Source of the DNA: Shinella daejeonensis
GTDB lineage: Bacteria; Pseudomonadota; Alphaproteobacteria; Rhizobiales; Rhizobiaceae
NCBI RefSeq assembly: GCF_024281235.1
Contig: NZ_JAHWXY010000001.1
Span: 868,001-932,000, forward strand
Reading direction: 5' to 3'
DNA: 64,000 nucleotides
Each line of letters begins with the position of its first letter. Position 1 is the first letter of the stretch. The translations under genes were made by a program, and so were the position numbers. Below, in pieces: positions 52,485 through 61,419 of the stretch. The notes beneath the pieces were generated by a model. That model had not been told where the DNA came from, did no database searches, and saw only the letters and a list, made by a program, of their open reading frames with translations.

Positions 52485-53482
52485 ACGCCCGGAACCTCGC
52501 GATCGTCGTGCCCATCTACAATGAGGCCGAGAACCTTTCCGCGCTCGTCTTAAGGCTGAACCGGATCGCCGCATCCATCGCCGGGGATCACGGCCTGTCG
52601 GTAAGCTACGTTTTCGTCGACGACGGCAGCCGCGACGGCAGTTTCGCCCTTCTCAATCACCTCGACTATGACGGGCGGCCGGTCCGGCTGCTGCAATTCT
52701 CGCGCAATTTCGGCAAGGAGGCGGCGCTTTCCGCCGGCATCGAGGCCGCGCCGACCGCCGACGCCATCATCATGATGGACGCCGACCTCCAGCATCCGCC
52801 CGAACTCGTCCTCGATCTCGTGCGCATCTGGCAGAGCGAGGACGTCGACAGCGTCTATGCCTACAAGGAGGACCGCCGCGCCTCCGAGGGCTGGCTCAAG
52901 TCGATACTGACCGGCGGTTTCTACTGGATCATGAATCGCGGGACGCGTTTCGACATCACCGAGAACGCCGGCGACTTCCGCCTGATCAGCCGGCGTTTCG
53001 CCGATGCGCTGCGCCAGTTGCCGGAAAGCGAGCGCTTCATGAAGGGACTCTACGGCTGGGTCGGCTTCCGCCAGCGCGGCATCCCGATGACGCCGCCGCC
53101 GCGCCTGCACGGCACCTCCAGCTTCAATGCGTTGCGCCTCGTCGCGCTCTCCTTCGACGCGATGACGAGTTTCACCACGACCCCGCTGCGGCTGATGGCG
53201 CTGGCCGGGCTCTGTATCGCCGCGCTCAGCGGCTTCTACGGCCTTTATATCGTGATCGAGCGCCTGTTTTTCATTTCGAGCGGCATCGGCATCTCGTCGG
53301 TGCTCGCGCTGGTGGCCTTCTTCGGCGGCATGCAGATGATCTTCCTCGGCCTGCTCGGCGAATATATCGGCAAGACGGTGCTCGAGGCGAAGCGCCGCCC
53401 GCCGTACGTGCTGGCCGAAGACCGGACGCTCGGCGCGCCCGCGTCCAGCGAAACCACTCCGCAAGAGCAGGAAACACCATGA
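52481..53482 (+). CDS. Polyprenyl-phosphate glycosyltransferase (GtrB/ArnC-like, GT2)
   Basis: A 333-residue family 2 glycosyltransferase with a GT-A domain (VVPIYNEAENL, YVFVDDGSRDGS, MMDADLQHPPE with the DxD-type metal site) and two C-terminal membrane helices (about 235-258 and 270-295). Such enzymes move a sugar from a nucleotide donor to undecaprenyl phosphate on the cytoplasmic face. Relatives include GtrB, ArnC and FlmF. The sugar is not readable, but the deacetylase later in the operon suggests an N-acetylhexosamine. Four-base overlaps link it to both neighbours. Confidence 0.87.
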   Translation: MNARNLAIVVPIYNEAENLSALVLRLNRIAASIAGDHGLSVSYVFVDDGSRDGSFALLNHLDYDGRPVRLLQFSRNFGKEAALSAGIEAAPTADAIIMMDADLQHPPELVLDLVRIWQSEDVDSVYAYKEDRRASEGWLKSILTGGFYWIMNRGTRFDITENAGDFRLISRRFADALRQLPESERFMKGLYGWVGFRQRGIPMTPPPRLHGTSSFNALRLVALSFDAMTSFTTTPLRLMALAGLCIAALSGFYGLYIVIERLFFISSGIGISSVLALVAFFGGMQMIFLGLLGEYIGKTVLEAKRRPPYVLAEDRTLGAPASSETTPQEQETP

Positions 53483-54987
53483 CCGCCGGAACATACAAGA
53501 TCTCGGCCACCATGCTTTTCATCCTGATCCACTGCCTTGTCTGGTGGGTTACGATGATCGCCGCGAAAGCCCCCCTCGACGGCTATGGCGATATGCTCGA
53601 GGTCTACGCCTGGTCGCAGCACTGGCTCGCCGGCTCCGACAAGCATCCGCAGTTCCTGCCCTGGATGGCCAAACTCTGGTTCATGGTCGCACCGAAAAGC
53701 GTCGCCTCCTTCTATCTGCTGTCGGCGGTCAATCTGGCGGTCGCGCTGCTCGGCATCGCCGCACTCGGCCGGGCGCTGAAGCTCGACGAACGGCAGGTCG
53801 CCGTCGCAATTGCCCTGAGCGTGCTGGCCCTGCCCTATCTCACCCTGTCCAGCAAGCTCAACATGAACGCTATTTGCCTTTCGACCTGGCCCTGGGCCGC
53901 TTGGGCCTTCGTGCGGGCAAGCGAGAGCGAAAACCGCCGCCGGACGCTTCACGCCGCGCTGCTCGGCGTGCTTGCCGCCATCACGATGCTGTCGAAATAC
54001 TATGCGGTGGTGCTGCTCCTGCCGCTCTTCGCAAGCCTTCTCATGCCCTCCCGGCGCTGGCTGTGGCGCACGGCCATGCCCTGGATCGCCGGCCTCGCCT
54101 TCTTCCTCGTCCTCAGTCCCCATATCTATTGGCTGCTCAATCACCGTCAGGCGCTTGCCTACGCCAGCGAACAGGGAGCCGGCGGCGGCCTCGGCGAAAC
54201 CGCGCTCTACATCGGAAAATTCGCGATCGCCCCCCTTCTCTACTGGCCGATCCCCCTCCTCATTTCCATCCTCCTCCTGGTCGAAGGCGGCATCGGCGCG
54301 CGCCTTGCCCGGCTCGCACGCCTGCCGAAAGACGGAAACCTCCTGCCCTTTCTCGTCATCGGCCCCTGGCTCACCGCCCTCCTATTCTCCGTGGCCGGGC
54401 TCGCAGTCCTCTCGACCCCCTGGGCGATCCCGATCGGCTTTGCCTATACGCTTTATCTGGTGCGCAATGCCGATACGGCCGCGCTTGCGAAGAACGGCCC
54501 GCGGATCATCCGGGCCTTCCGGATCGTCTGGCCGCTGCTCATCCTGGGCGGCGTCGCCATCGGCATGATGCAGGGTGTCAAGGGCGACTTGCGCCACTAC
54601 AAGCCCGAGGCCGAGGCCGCCCGCGCGGCCATCGAGACCTGGCAAAAAGGCCACGACCGACCGCTCCGCTGGGCAGCCAGCGGCATAAACGCCGCCTCGC
54701 TCGCCTTCTTCGCCCCGGCCCCCATCGAAGCGCTGCCGGCGCTGCCCGACCGCCTGCCCGCCTTTTATCCGCCGCGCAGCGAATGGAAGACGGAGGCCGG
54801 CGTCATCGTCTGCTCGCTTGCGCCGGCCGGAAAGACCGACCAGGCCTGCCTCGACGAGACGGCGGCCTGGGCGGAGCAGAACGGCCTCGCCGCGGAACAG
54901 GCGACGATCATCGTCCGCCGCAGCGGCCTGCGGTTCCCCGACCCCGTCGATTTCGAGCTGGCGGTCGTCTACGTCTCACCGGAGTGA
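53479..54987 (+). CDS. ArnT-like membrane glycosyltransferase, GT39/PMT family
   Basis: A 502-residue multi-spanning protein with about 11 helices and a C-terminal periplasmic domain. The first periplasmic loop, DGYGDMLEVYAWSQHW, supplies the catalytic acidic residue typical of GT-C enzymes. It should transfer a sugar from undecaprenyl phosphate to an envelope acceptor in the periplasm, like ArnT, FlmK or RgtA-D acting on lipid A or LPS core. Acceptor is inferred. The stop overlaps a possible GTG start of the deacetylase gene. Confidence 0.85.
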   Translation: MTAGTYKISATMLFILIHCLVWWVTMIAAKAPLDGYGDMLEVYAWSQHWLAGSDKHPQFLPWMAKLWFMVAPKSVASFYLLSAVNLAVALLGIAALGRALKLDERQVAVAIALSVLALPYLTLSSKLNMNAICLSTWPWAAWAFVRASESENRRRTLHAALLGVLAAITMLSKYYAVVLLLPLFASLLMPSRRWLWRTAMPWIAGLAFFLVLSPHIYWLLNHRQALAYASEQGAGGGLGETALYIGKFAIAPLLYWPIPLLISILLLVEGGIGARLARLARLPKDGNLLPFLVIGPWLTALLFSVAGLAVLSTPWAIPIGFAYTLYLVRNADTAALAKNGPRIIRAFRIVWPLLILGGVAIGMMQGVKGDLRHYKPEAEAARAAIETWQKGHDRPLRWAASGINAASLAFFAPAPIEALPALPDRLPAFYPPRSEWKTEAGVIVCSLAPAGKTDQACLDETAAWAEQNGLAAEQATIIVRRSGLRFPDPVDFELAVVYVSPE

Positions 54988-54995
54988 GGCGCGGG

Positions 54996-55745
54996 ATGCG
55001 GATCGCCGACGATTTCGGGCTTGGCCGGCTGCACGACCGCGTGATCCTCGACCTGCTCGAAAGCGGGCAGATCGACGGCACCTCCGTCATGATCGACGGA
55101 GCGATCGACGAAGCCGACATGAAACGCCTGCGCGCACTGCGACAGCGCGGCGCGCAGGTCGGCCTGCATCTCAATCTCACCCATGGGTTCACGCCGGAAA
55201 CAGTCCGTATGCCGCTCGGCAAGCTGATCCTTGCCGGGCTTTCCGACCGGATACCGGCCGATGTGCAGTCACAATTCCAGCGGCAGGCGGAAGCCTTTCG
55301 CGTCGCGTTCGGCTCCCTGCCCGACTATTACGACGGCCATCAGCATTGCCACTGCCTGCCGGGGCTGGCTACGCTCGCCGCCCGCCTGCCCCGCGCCCCG
55401 GCCACATGGATACGCGTGCCGCTGCCGGCGACGCCGGCCGGCCTTTGGCGCAATCTGCGCGCAGGAGGCCCCAAGGTCGCGTTCATCGCCGCCTTCGCGT
55501 TTGCGGCAAGACGGCGTTTCCGCGCATCCGGATGGCCGGCCAACACGGACTTCTCCGGCTTCCTTCGCCTCGACCGTCCCGAGCAGGTCCGCCGCTGGCT
55601 TCCCCGGCTTCTCCAATCGGCGAGCAAAGATTGCCTTGTCATGGTTCACCCCGGCTCCGCCCACGACGCCGGCCAATGCCCCGCCCACGCCCCCGAAAGC
55701 CGCGCGATCGAAGCATCCACGCTCGGCGCCTGGCAGAGCAGCTAA
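54996..55745 (+). CDS. ChbG/HpnK/NaxD-type carbohydrate deacetylase
   Basis: A 249-residue YdjC-superfamily deacetylase. The metal and active-site residues are in RIADDFGLG near the N-terminus, HLNLTHGF (about 61-68) and DGHQHCH (about 113-119), with a C-terminal MVHPGS. NaxD, a Francisella relative, deacetylates undecaprenyl-phosphate-GalNAc before lipid A modification, and this enzyme sits in the matching context. ATG at 54996 with GGAG upstream is listed; a GTG at 54984 that overlaps the preceding stop (GTGA) is equally plausible and adds four residues. Confidence 0.83.
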   Translation: MRIADDFGLGRLHDRVILDLLESGQIDGTSVMIDGAIDEADMKRLRALRQRGAQVGLHLNLTHGFTPETVRMPLGKLILAGLSDRIPADVQSQFQRQAEAFRVAFGSLPDYYDGHQHCHCLPGLATLAARLPRAPATWIRVPLPATPAGLWRNLRAGGPKVAFIAAFAFAARRRFRASGWPANTDFSGFLRLDRPEQVRRWLPRLLQSASKDCLVMVHPGSAHDAGQCPAHAPESRAIEASTLGAWQSS

Positions 55746-55957
55746 ACGACAGAGCACCTTCCGATGTCCGTAAACATCGGCCGCCGTCGTGTCGAAGCAT
55801 GTCCCATACGCTCCCGCACCGCCTTCAACGGCAGTCCGGGCCGCCATCCTCGGGACGGTTGATCAGCCACGCCGCATAGAAGCGCCGGAGCAAGTGCGGG
55901 CCGGTATTTCGCCTTGAGGATTGGTCGAGGGGGATTATGCCACGCGCGGCATCAGCG

Positions 55958-55966
55958 CCCCCCCCC
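55958..55966. repeat. Poly-C tract of nine bases
   Basis: A run of nine C residues lies 15 bases past the stop of the DMGDH-type gene, in a 236-base gap (55746-55981) between convergent genes. No gene is seen in this gap. Confidence 0.7.
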
Positions 55967-55981
55967 GACAATTCTAGTATT

Positions 55982-58429
55982 TTACATTTTCGTCCGCGCG
56001 GCCTTCGGATCGTACATGGGGCGGAGCGAGGCTTCGGCCGCATAACGCTTTCCGGCGACTTCGATTTCGTAGGTCGACGCCAGCACGTCGGCTTCGGTTT
56101 CACCGGCGCAAGGAACATATCCCATGCCGATCGCACCGCCGAGGAAATGGCCGTAATTGCCCGACGTGACGATCGAGACAATCTTGCCGTCGCGCACCAG
56201 CGCCTCGTTGTGGAAGAGAAGCGGTTCCGGATCGGTGAGCTTGAACTGCAACATCCGGCGCTTGAGGCCCGCTTCCTTCACCTTCAAGACGGCATCGCGG
56301 CCGATGAAATCGCCCTTGTCCGTTTTGACGGCAAAGCCGAGACCGGCTTCCAGCACGTGATCCTCATCGGTGATATCGTGGCCGAAATGCCGGAAGCCCT
56401 TCTCGATGCGGCAACTGTCCAGCGTGTGCAGGCCGCAGAGCTTCAGGCCGAGATCGCCGCCAGCCTCCTCGATCGCCTCGAAGACATGGGCCGTCTGGTC
56501 ACTGGAGACATAAAGCTCCCAGCCGAGTTCGCCGACATAGGTGACGCGGTGGGCGCGGGCGAGACCCATGCCGATCTCGATCTCCTGCGCCGTGCCGAAC
56601 GGGAAGGCCTCGTTGGAGAAATCGTTCGGGCTGATGCGCGTGATGAGGTCGCGCGACTTCGGCCCCATGAGGACGAGCACGGATTCAGAGGCCGTGACAT
56701 CGGTGATGACGACGAACTCCTCCGGCTGCAACTGCTTGCGCATCCAGGCGAGGTCGCGCTGGAGCGTCGCACCGGGCACGACTGCGAAGAAGGCGGTTTC
56801 GGAAAGCCGCGTCACCGTCAGGTCGCTCTCGATACCGCCGCGCTCATTGAGCATCTGGGTATAGACGATCTTGCCGGGAGCGACATCCATCTGGTTGGCG
56901 CAGAGGCGTTGCAGGAAGGCCAAGGCATCGCGGCCCTCGACGCGGATCTTGCCGAAGGACGTCATGTCGAACAGGCCGACGCCCTCGCGCACCGCCATAT
57001 GCTCCTCGCGCTGGTTTTCGAACCAGTTCTGCCGCTTCCAGCTATAGCGATACTCCCGCTCCTGCCCCTCTTTCGCAAACCAGTTGGCCCGCTCCCAGCC
57101 GGCGACTTCGCCGAAGACCGCGCCGCGCGCCTTCAGGTGCTCGTGCAGCGGCGAGCGACGAACGCCGCGCGACGTGGCCATCTGGCGATAGGGGAAATGG
57201 TCCGCATAGAGCAGACCCAGCGTTTCGGAAACGCGCTCCTTCAGATAGCTGCGGTTCTTCTGGAACGGCTGGGCGCGGCGGATATCCACCTCCCAGAGAT
57301 CGAAGGGCGGCTCGCCATCGTTCATCCATTGCGCCAAGGCCATACCCGCGCCGCCGGAGGAGACGATGCCGATGGAGTTGTAGCCGGCGGCGACCCAATA
57401 TCCTTTGAGTTCCGGCGCTTCGCCGAGATAGTAGCGGTCATCCGGCGTGAAGCTTTCCGGGCCGTTGAAGAAGGTGTGGATGCCGGCCGTTTCCAGCATC
57501 GGCATGCGATTGACCGCCATCGAAAGGATCGGCTCGAAATGGTCGAAATCCTCCGGAAGCTGATCGAAGCAGAAGTCCTCGCGAATGCCTTCCATGCCCC
57601 AGGGCTTGGCCTTCGGCTCGAAGGCCCCGAGCAGCATCTTGCCGGCGTCTTCCTTGTAATAGGCGCATTCGTCCGGAACGCGCAGGACCGGCAGGCGGGA
57701 CAGGCCCTCAATCGCTTCCGTGACGATGTAGAAATGCTCGCAGGCATGGAGCGGCAGGGTGACGCCGGACCGCGCCGCCAGATCGCGCCCCCACATGCCG
57801 CCGCAGTTGACGACGAGATCGGTCTCGATCGTCCCCTGCTCCTCGCCTTGCGCCCAGGACACGCCGGTGACGCGCCCGTCACGATCATGGACGGCCGTCA
57901 CCTTGACGTTCTCGATGATCCTCGCGCCGCGCTGGCGCGCACCCTTGGCGAGCGCCATGGCGATATTGGCCGGGTCGCACTGGCCGTCGAGCGGCAGATG
58001 GACGGCCCCGAGCACGTCGGCGATATTGAGGTGCGGATAAAGGGCCTTCACCTCCTGCGGCGAAATCTCCTGCACATCGACGTCGAACGCCCGGGCGAGG
58101 CTTGCCTGACGGTAGATCTCTTCCTTGCGTTCTTCCGTCAGCGCCACGGTGATGGAGCCGTTCTGGCGCATGCCGGTGGCGATGCCGGTCTCCGCTTCCA
58201 GCTTGACATAGAGGTCGGCGGAATATTTCGCCAAACGGGTCATGTTCTGCGAGGCGCGCAACTGGCCGATGAGACCTGCCGCATGCCAGGTGGTGCCGGA
58301 GGTCAATTGCTTGCGTTCCAGCAGGACGACGTCGGTCCAGCCAAGTTTTGCAAGATGATAGGCGACGGAGCAGCCGGAAATGCCGCCCCCGATGATGACG
58401 ACGCGTGCCTTGGAGGGGATATTGCTCAT
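55982..58429 (-). CDS. Dimethylglycine/sarcosine dehydrogenase-type FAD enzyme with GcvT folate domain
   Basis: An 815-residue protein. The N-terminal half is a DAO-type FAD oxidoreductase (VVIIGGGISGCSVAYHLAKLG at 10-30); TWHAAG at 47-52 contains His49, the residue that binds FAD covalently in dimethylglycine and sarcosine dehydrogenases. The C-terminal half is a GcvT-like aminomethyltransferase that passes the released one-carbon unit to tetrahydrofolate. Adjacent betaine transporter genes favour N-demethylation of dimethylglycine or sarcosine, though which one is not certain. ATG at 58429 is chosen; the frame is open to 58495. Confidence 0.87.
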   Translation of the reverse strand: MSNIPSKARVVIIGGGISGCSVAYHLAKLGWTDVVLLERKQLTSGTTWHAAGLIGQLRASQNMTRLAKYSADLYVKLEAETGIATGMRQNGSITVALTEERKEEIYRQASLARAFDVDVQEISPQEVKALYPHLNIADVLGAVHLPLDGQCDPANIAMALAKGARQRGARIIENVKVTAVHDRDGRVTGVSWAQGEEQGTIETDLVVNCGGMWGRDLAARSGVTLPLHACEHFYIVTEAIEGLSRLPVLRVPDECAYYKEDAGKMLLGAFEPKAKPWGMEGIREDFCFDQLPEDFDHFEPILSMAVNRMPMLETAGIHTFFNGPESFTPDDRYYLGEAPELKGYWVAAGYNSIGIVSSGGAGMALAQWMNDGEPPFDLWEVDIRRAQPFQKNRSYLKERVSETLGLLYADHFPYRQMATSRGVRRSPLHEHLKARGAVFGEVAGWERANWFAKEGQEREYRYSWKRQNWFENQREEHMAVREGVGLFDMTSFGKIRVEGRDALAFLQRLCANQMDVAPGKIVYTQMLNERGGIESDLTVTRLSETAFFAVVPGATLQRDLAWMRKQLQPEEFVVITDVTASESVLVLMGPKSRDLITRISPNDFSNEAFPFGTAQEIEIGMGLARAHRVTYVGELGWELYVSSDQTAHVFEAIEEAGGDLGLKLCGLHTLDSCRIEKGFRHFGHDITDEDHVLEAGLGFAVKTDKGDFIGRDAVLKVKEAGLKRRMLQFKLTDPEPLLFHNEALVRDGKIVSIVTSGNYGHFLGGAIGMGYVPCAGETEADVLASTYEIEVAGKRYAAEASLRPMYDPKAARTKM

Positions 58430-58679
58430 GGCGGGTTCTTTCGTTCTGCAGGTCAAGACGGGGAGCCGGCCCGCGATCGCGAGCATCGAAACCATGTCAT
58501 AGGCAAAAAACTTTTACAATCATAAAAAAATGACCTTGATTTTTTACAGATGTATCGGCACCTTCTGCATAGACAGCAAAATTCCTTGAGAATCCGCGTT
58601 CAGGATTTCACGGATGCATGGTTTGTGTTCTATCCGGGAGTTCGAAGCCATCGCAATTGAATTGACATGAGGTACGGCC

Positions 58680-59285
58680 ATGCCGCCCAGGGCGTTTCGC
58701 AGAGCTGAGGATTGGAAACACGCCGATCCCGACGAAGACATCGCGATCGGCGGGCAGATACGGGAACTCAGGAAGGTCAAGGGGCTGACGCTTCAGCAGG
58801 TCGCCGACGCGGCGGGGATATCGGTGGGCTACCTGAGCCTGATCGAGCGGAACCAGTCGAAGCTGCCCATCGGCGTGCTGAGGAGGATCAGCGATACGCT
58901 CGGCGTGCACATGAGCTGGTTCTTCCACGCCAATGACGCGCCGGCGCATGAGAAGGATGTCGTCGTACGCGCGCACAACCGGCGGCGCTTCACCTTCACC
59001 GGGCTGGGGATCGAGGAGGAACTGCTGTCGCCGAACCTCAGCGGACCGCTGGAAATGCTGCTCAGCACGATCGAGCCGGGGGCCGACAGCGGCGACTATA
59101 CGCATGACGGCGTCGAAGCCGGCCTGGTCCTTTCGGGGAAGCTCGATCTCTGGATCTCGGGCCAGTTCTTCCAGCTCGAGCAGGGCGACAGCTTCTCGTT
59201 CAAGAGCACGGAAGTGCATCGCTGCGCCAATTCCGGTGAGGAACCGACCAGGGTCGTCTGGGTCATCACCCCGCCGCACTACTGA
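58680..59285 (+). CDS. XRE-family regulator with C-terminal cupin domain
   Basis: A 201-residue two-domain regulator: helix-turn-helix at about 34-75 (LTLQQVADAAGISVGYLSLIERNQSKLPIGVLRRIS) and a cupin sensor domain at about 120-200 (THDGVEAGLVLSGKLDLWISGQFFQLEQGDSFSF). This class often controls polyamine, amino acid or betaine catabolism. It is divergent from the DMGDH-type gene across a 250-base gap and is a likely regulator of it. An AraC/GlxA regulator follows in the same direction. Confidence 0.85.
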   Translation: MPPRAFRRAEDWKHADPDEDIAIGGQIRELRKVKGLTLQQVADAAGISVGYLSLIERNQSKLPIGVLRRISDTLGVHMSWFFHANDAPAHEKDVVVRAHNRRRFTFTGLGIEEELLSPNLSGPLEMLLSTIEPGADSGDYTHDGVEAGLVLSGKLDLWISGQFFQLEQGDSFSFKSTEVHRCANSGEEPTRVVWVITPPHY

Positions 59286-59371
59286 GGCCGGCCGACAAGA
59301 CGAGATTTCCACGCCCACCCGCTGCGGGCGGGACGGCGGAGCCATGCCGACACACCTGAGGATGCAGACGC

Positions 59372-60376
59372 ATGCAGCAACAGATGTTCGATCTATACCT
59401 CATGCCCGATTTTTCGCTTCAGGCATCCTCCTCGGTGATCGAGGTTCTGCGCCTTGCGAACGAAACGCTGGGCTGGGAGGCCTATGGCTGGCGTCTTCTC
59501 ACCCTCGATGGCGATCCGCTCCGCTCGGGCTGCGGCACGCGGATCGTGCCCGATCTTTCATGGGAGAAGGTGCGTGGCGTGCAGTCGGCGCGCGGAACCG
59601 ACGCACACCCGGTGGTCTGCGGCGGGAACCTCGTGCCCGAGCGCTTCCGGCCGCTCGAATTCTGGCTGCGCGAATGCCGCTACCGGCAGCGCAGGATCGT
59701 GGCCATCGGAAGCGGCCTCTATGCGCTGGCGCGGACCGGCCTTGCGAAGGGCAGACGCTGCGCAGTTCACTGGGAGCAGTTCCCGGCCTTCACGGAGGCG
59801 TTTCCCGAGATCACGGCCGTGCAGACCGCCTTCGAGATAGACGGCGACCTCTATACCTGCCCCGCCGGCGATGCGGCGTTCGATATGTTCCTCAGCATCG
59901 TCGAGCGGGATTTCGGCCGCTCCGCCGTCAATCGGATTTGCGAGAAGGCGATCGCGCATCGTGTCCGGGAGAAGGGCGAGCGGCAGCGCCTGCCGATGCA
60001 AACCCGGCTTGGCATCGGCCACCAGACGCTGATCGCCATCGTCGAGCGCATGGAGGCGCATATCGGCGAACCGATGGCGCTGGAGCGCGTGGTCGATGCG
60101 TCGAGCCTGTCGCGCCGCCAGGTCGAGCGCCTGTTCCGGCGCGAGCTCGGCCAATCGCCCGCGCGCTATTACCTGAACATGCGCCTGGAGCGGGCGCAAC
60201 TGCTTCTGCGCACATCGTCGCTCTCGGTGGTGGAGATCGCCATCGCCTGCGGCTTCGTGTCGGCCTCGCATTTCTCGAAGACCTATCGGGAAACCTACGG
60301 CGTCACGCCGATAGAGACGCGGGGCGAAGCGGCAAGAGGCCGCAGGAGACGGCAGGACGCCTACGCCGAAACCTGA
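59372..60376 (+). CDS. GlxA/GbdR-type AraC-family regulator with DJ-1-like domain
   Basis: A 334-residue regulator with an N-terminal DJ-1/PfpI (class I amidotransferase-like) domain (about 5-190) and a C-terminal AraC double helix-turn-helix (about 215-315; LERVVDASSLSRRQVERLFRRELG and VVEIAIACGFVSASHFSKTYRE). The layout matches GbdR, which activates glycine betaine and dimethylglycine catabolism in Pseudomonas. The DMGDH-type and proXWV genes around it support that role. The DJ-1 domain is a ligand sensor in this family. Confidence 0.85.
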   Translation: MQQQMFDLYLMPDFSLQASSSVIEVLRLANETLGWEAYGWRLLTLDGDPLRSGCGTRIVPDLSWEKVRGVQSARGTDAHPVVCGGNLVPERFRPLEFWLRECRYRQRRIVAIGSGLYALARTGLAKGRRCAVHWEQFPAFTEAFPEITAVQTAFEIDGDLYTCPAGDAAFDMFLSIVERDFGRSAVNRICEKAIAHRVREKGERQRLPMQTRLGIGHQTLIAIVERMEAHIGEPMALERVVDASSLSRRQVERLFRRELGQSPARYYLNMRLERAQLLLRTSSLSVVEIAIACGFVSASHFSKTYRETYGVTPIETRGEAARGRRRRQDAYAET

Positions 60377-60378
60377 AA

Positions 60379-60403
60379 AGGCGCCCCGTGGAACGGGACG
60401 CCT
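60379..60403. terminator. Bidirectional terminator between the GlxA-type regulator and proX
   Basis: AGGCGCCCCGT (60379-60389) pairs with ACGGGACGCCT (60393-60403) with one internal mismatch and a three-base loop, two bases after the regulator stop and 31 from the proX stop. Confidence 0.6.
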
Positions 60404-60433
60404 CGCACGCGAAATCTCCACCGCTGGAAAACG

Positions 60434-61384
60434 CTACTTGATCCAGCCGTTCACCACGTCCGGGTTGGCGGCGACCCAGTCCTCGGCCACGTCGGCCGGG
60501 TGCTTGCCGTCGCGATCGATCAGCAGGATCCATTCGTTGACCGTCGCCGGGTCGAGACGCATCTGGCTGAGGAAACGGGCGACCGGCGGATTGCGCTGTT
60601 CGAGCGACTTCGAATAGGCGACGTAGATCAGCGCGTCCGAACTGACGCAGGAAAATTTCGACGCTTCCAGCCAGTCCTCCTTGTCGAGCGCCATCGCCTC
60701 GCAGCCGTCGGTGCGCTCCGGCTCCGACAGGGCCGAAAGCTCGTAGGCCGCGTGGATCCACTCGGGCGTCCAGTAGTAGAAAAGGATCGGCCTCTCGTTG
60801 GCGATGGCCGCCTTCAGCTGCGACTTGAAGGTCGCGTCCGGCACGACCTCGGCCTCCCAGAGTTCCGAGAGACCGTAGCTCTTGAATTTCACCTGCCACA
60901 TCTTGGTCGAGGCCCAGCCGGCGTCGCCCGCCCAATATTCGCCCTTGCCGTTGCCGTCCTTGTCGAACAGGGCGGCGATATTCGGATCGCGCAGGTCCTC
61001 GATCGACTTGACCTTGTCGGCGAGATAGCTCGGCACATACATCCGCTGGGTGCCGGGATAGGGCTCGTTATGCGCCACCGTCTCAGCACCGTCGATATAA
61101 CTGTCCCAGATCCCCTGGCGGTTGGGCATCCACAGGTCGGGATAGACGTCGGCGGAGCCGTCCCCCTTGTCCATGCCGGCAGCGACGAGCGAGCCGTCGG
61201 ACAGGCCGCTGACGATCTCGGCCTCCGACTTCAGCGGCCCTTCGATCACCGCCTTGATCACCGAGCCGATGGCCTTCGCCCCGGTCCAGGTGAGGTCGCC
61301 GATCGCGATCTTCTCCTGCGCATGGGCGGATGTGGCGGTTAGCGCCGCGGCGGCGGCGAGCGCGAGGAATGTCGAATGCTTCAT
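60434..61384 (-). CDS. proX: Glycine betaine/proline-type ABC transporter substrate-binding protein
   Basis: A 316-residue periplasmic protein with a 22-residue signal peptide ending AHA and an OpuAC/ProX-type domain. Conserved aromatic residues, for example in DLTWTGAKA, YPDLWMPNRQG and FYYWTPEW, fit the cage that binds quaternary ammonium ligands. It is the last gene of a proV-proW-proX operon. Choline, proline betaine or carnitine are possible alternative ligands. Confidence 0.88.
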   Translation of the reverse strand: MKHSTFLALAAAAALTATSAHAQEKIAIGDLTWTGAKAIGSVIKAVIEGPLKSEAEIVSGLSDGSLVAAGMDKGDGSADVYPDLWMPNRQGIWDSYIDGAETVAHNEPYPGTQRMYVPSYLADKVKSIEDLRDPNIAALFDKDGNGKGEYWAGDAGWASTKMWQVKFKSYGLSELWEAEVVPDATFKSQLKAAIANERPILFYYWTPEWIHAAYELSALSEPERTDGCEAMALDKEDWLEASKFSCVSSDALIYVAYSKSLEQRNPPVARFLSQMRLDPATVNEWILLIDRDGKHPADVAEDWVAANPDVVNGWIK

Positions 61385-61419
61385 GCTGGTTCCCTTCTTT
61401 GCTTATGAATCGCAGACGA

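Noticed and set aside
53544-54995. Extension of the deacetylase frame upstream through the GT39 gene
   Set aside because: Arg/Pro-rich shadow of the GT39 gene; the true start is at 54996 or 54984.
55937-58525. 862-codon open frame on the plus strand opposite the DMGDH-type gene
   Set aside because: Shadow frame; product is Arg/Asp/His-biased low-complexity sequence, while the other strand has an intact FAD enzyme.
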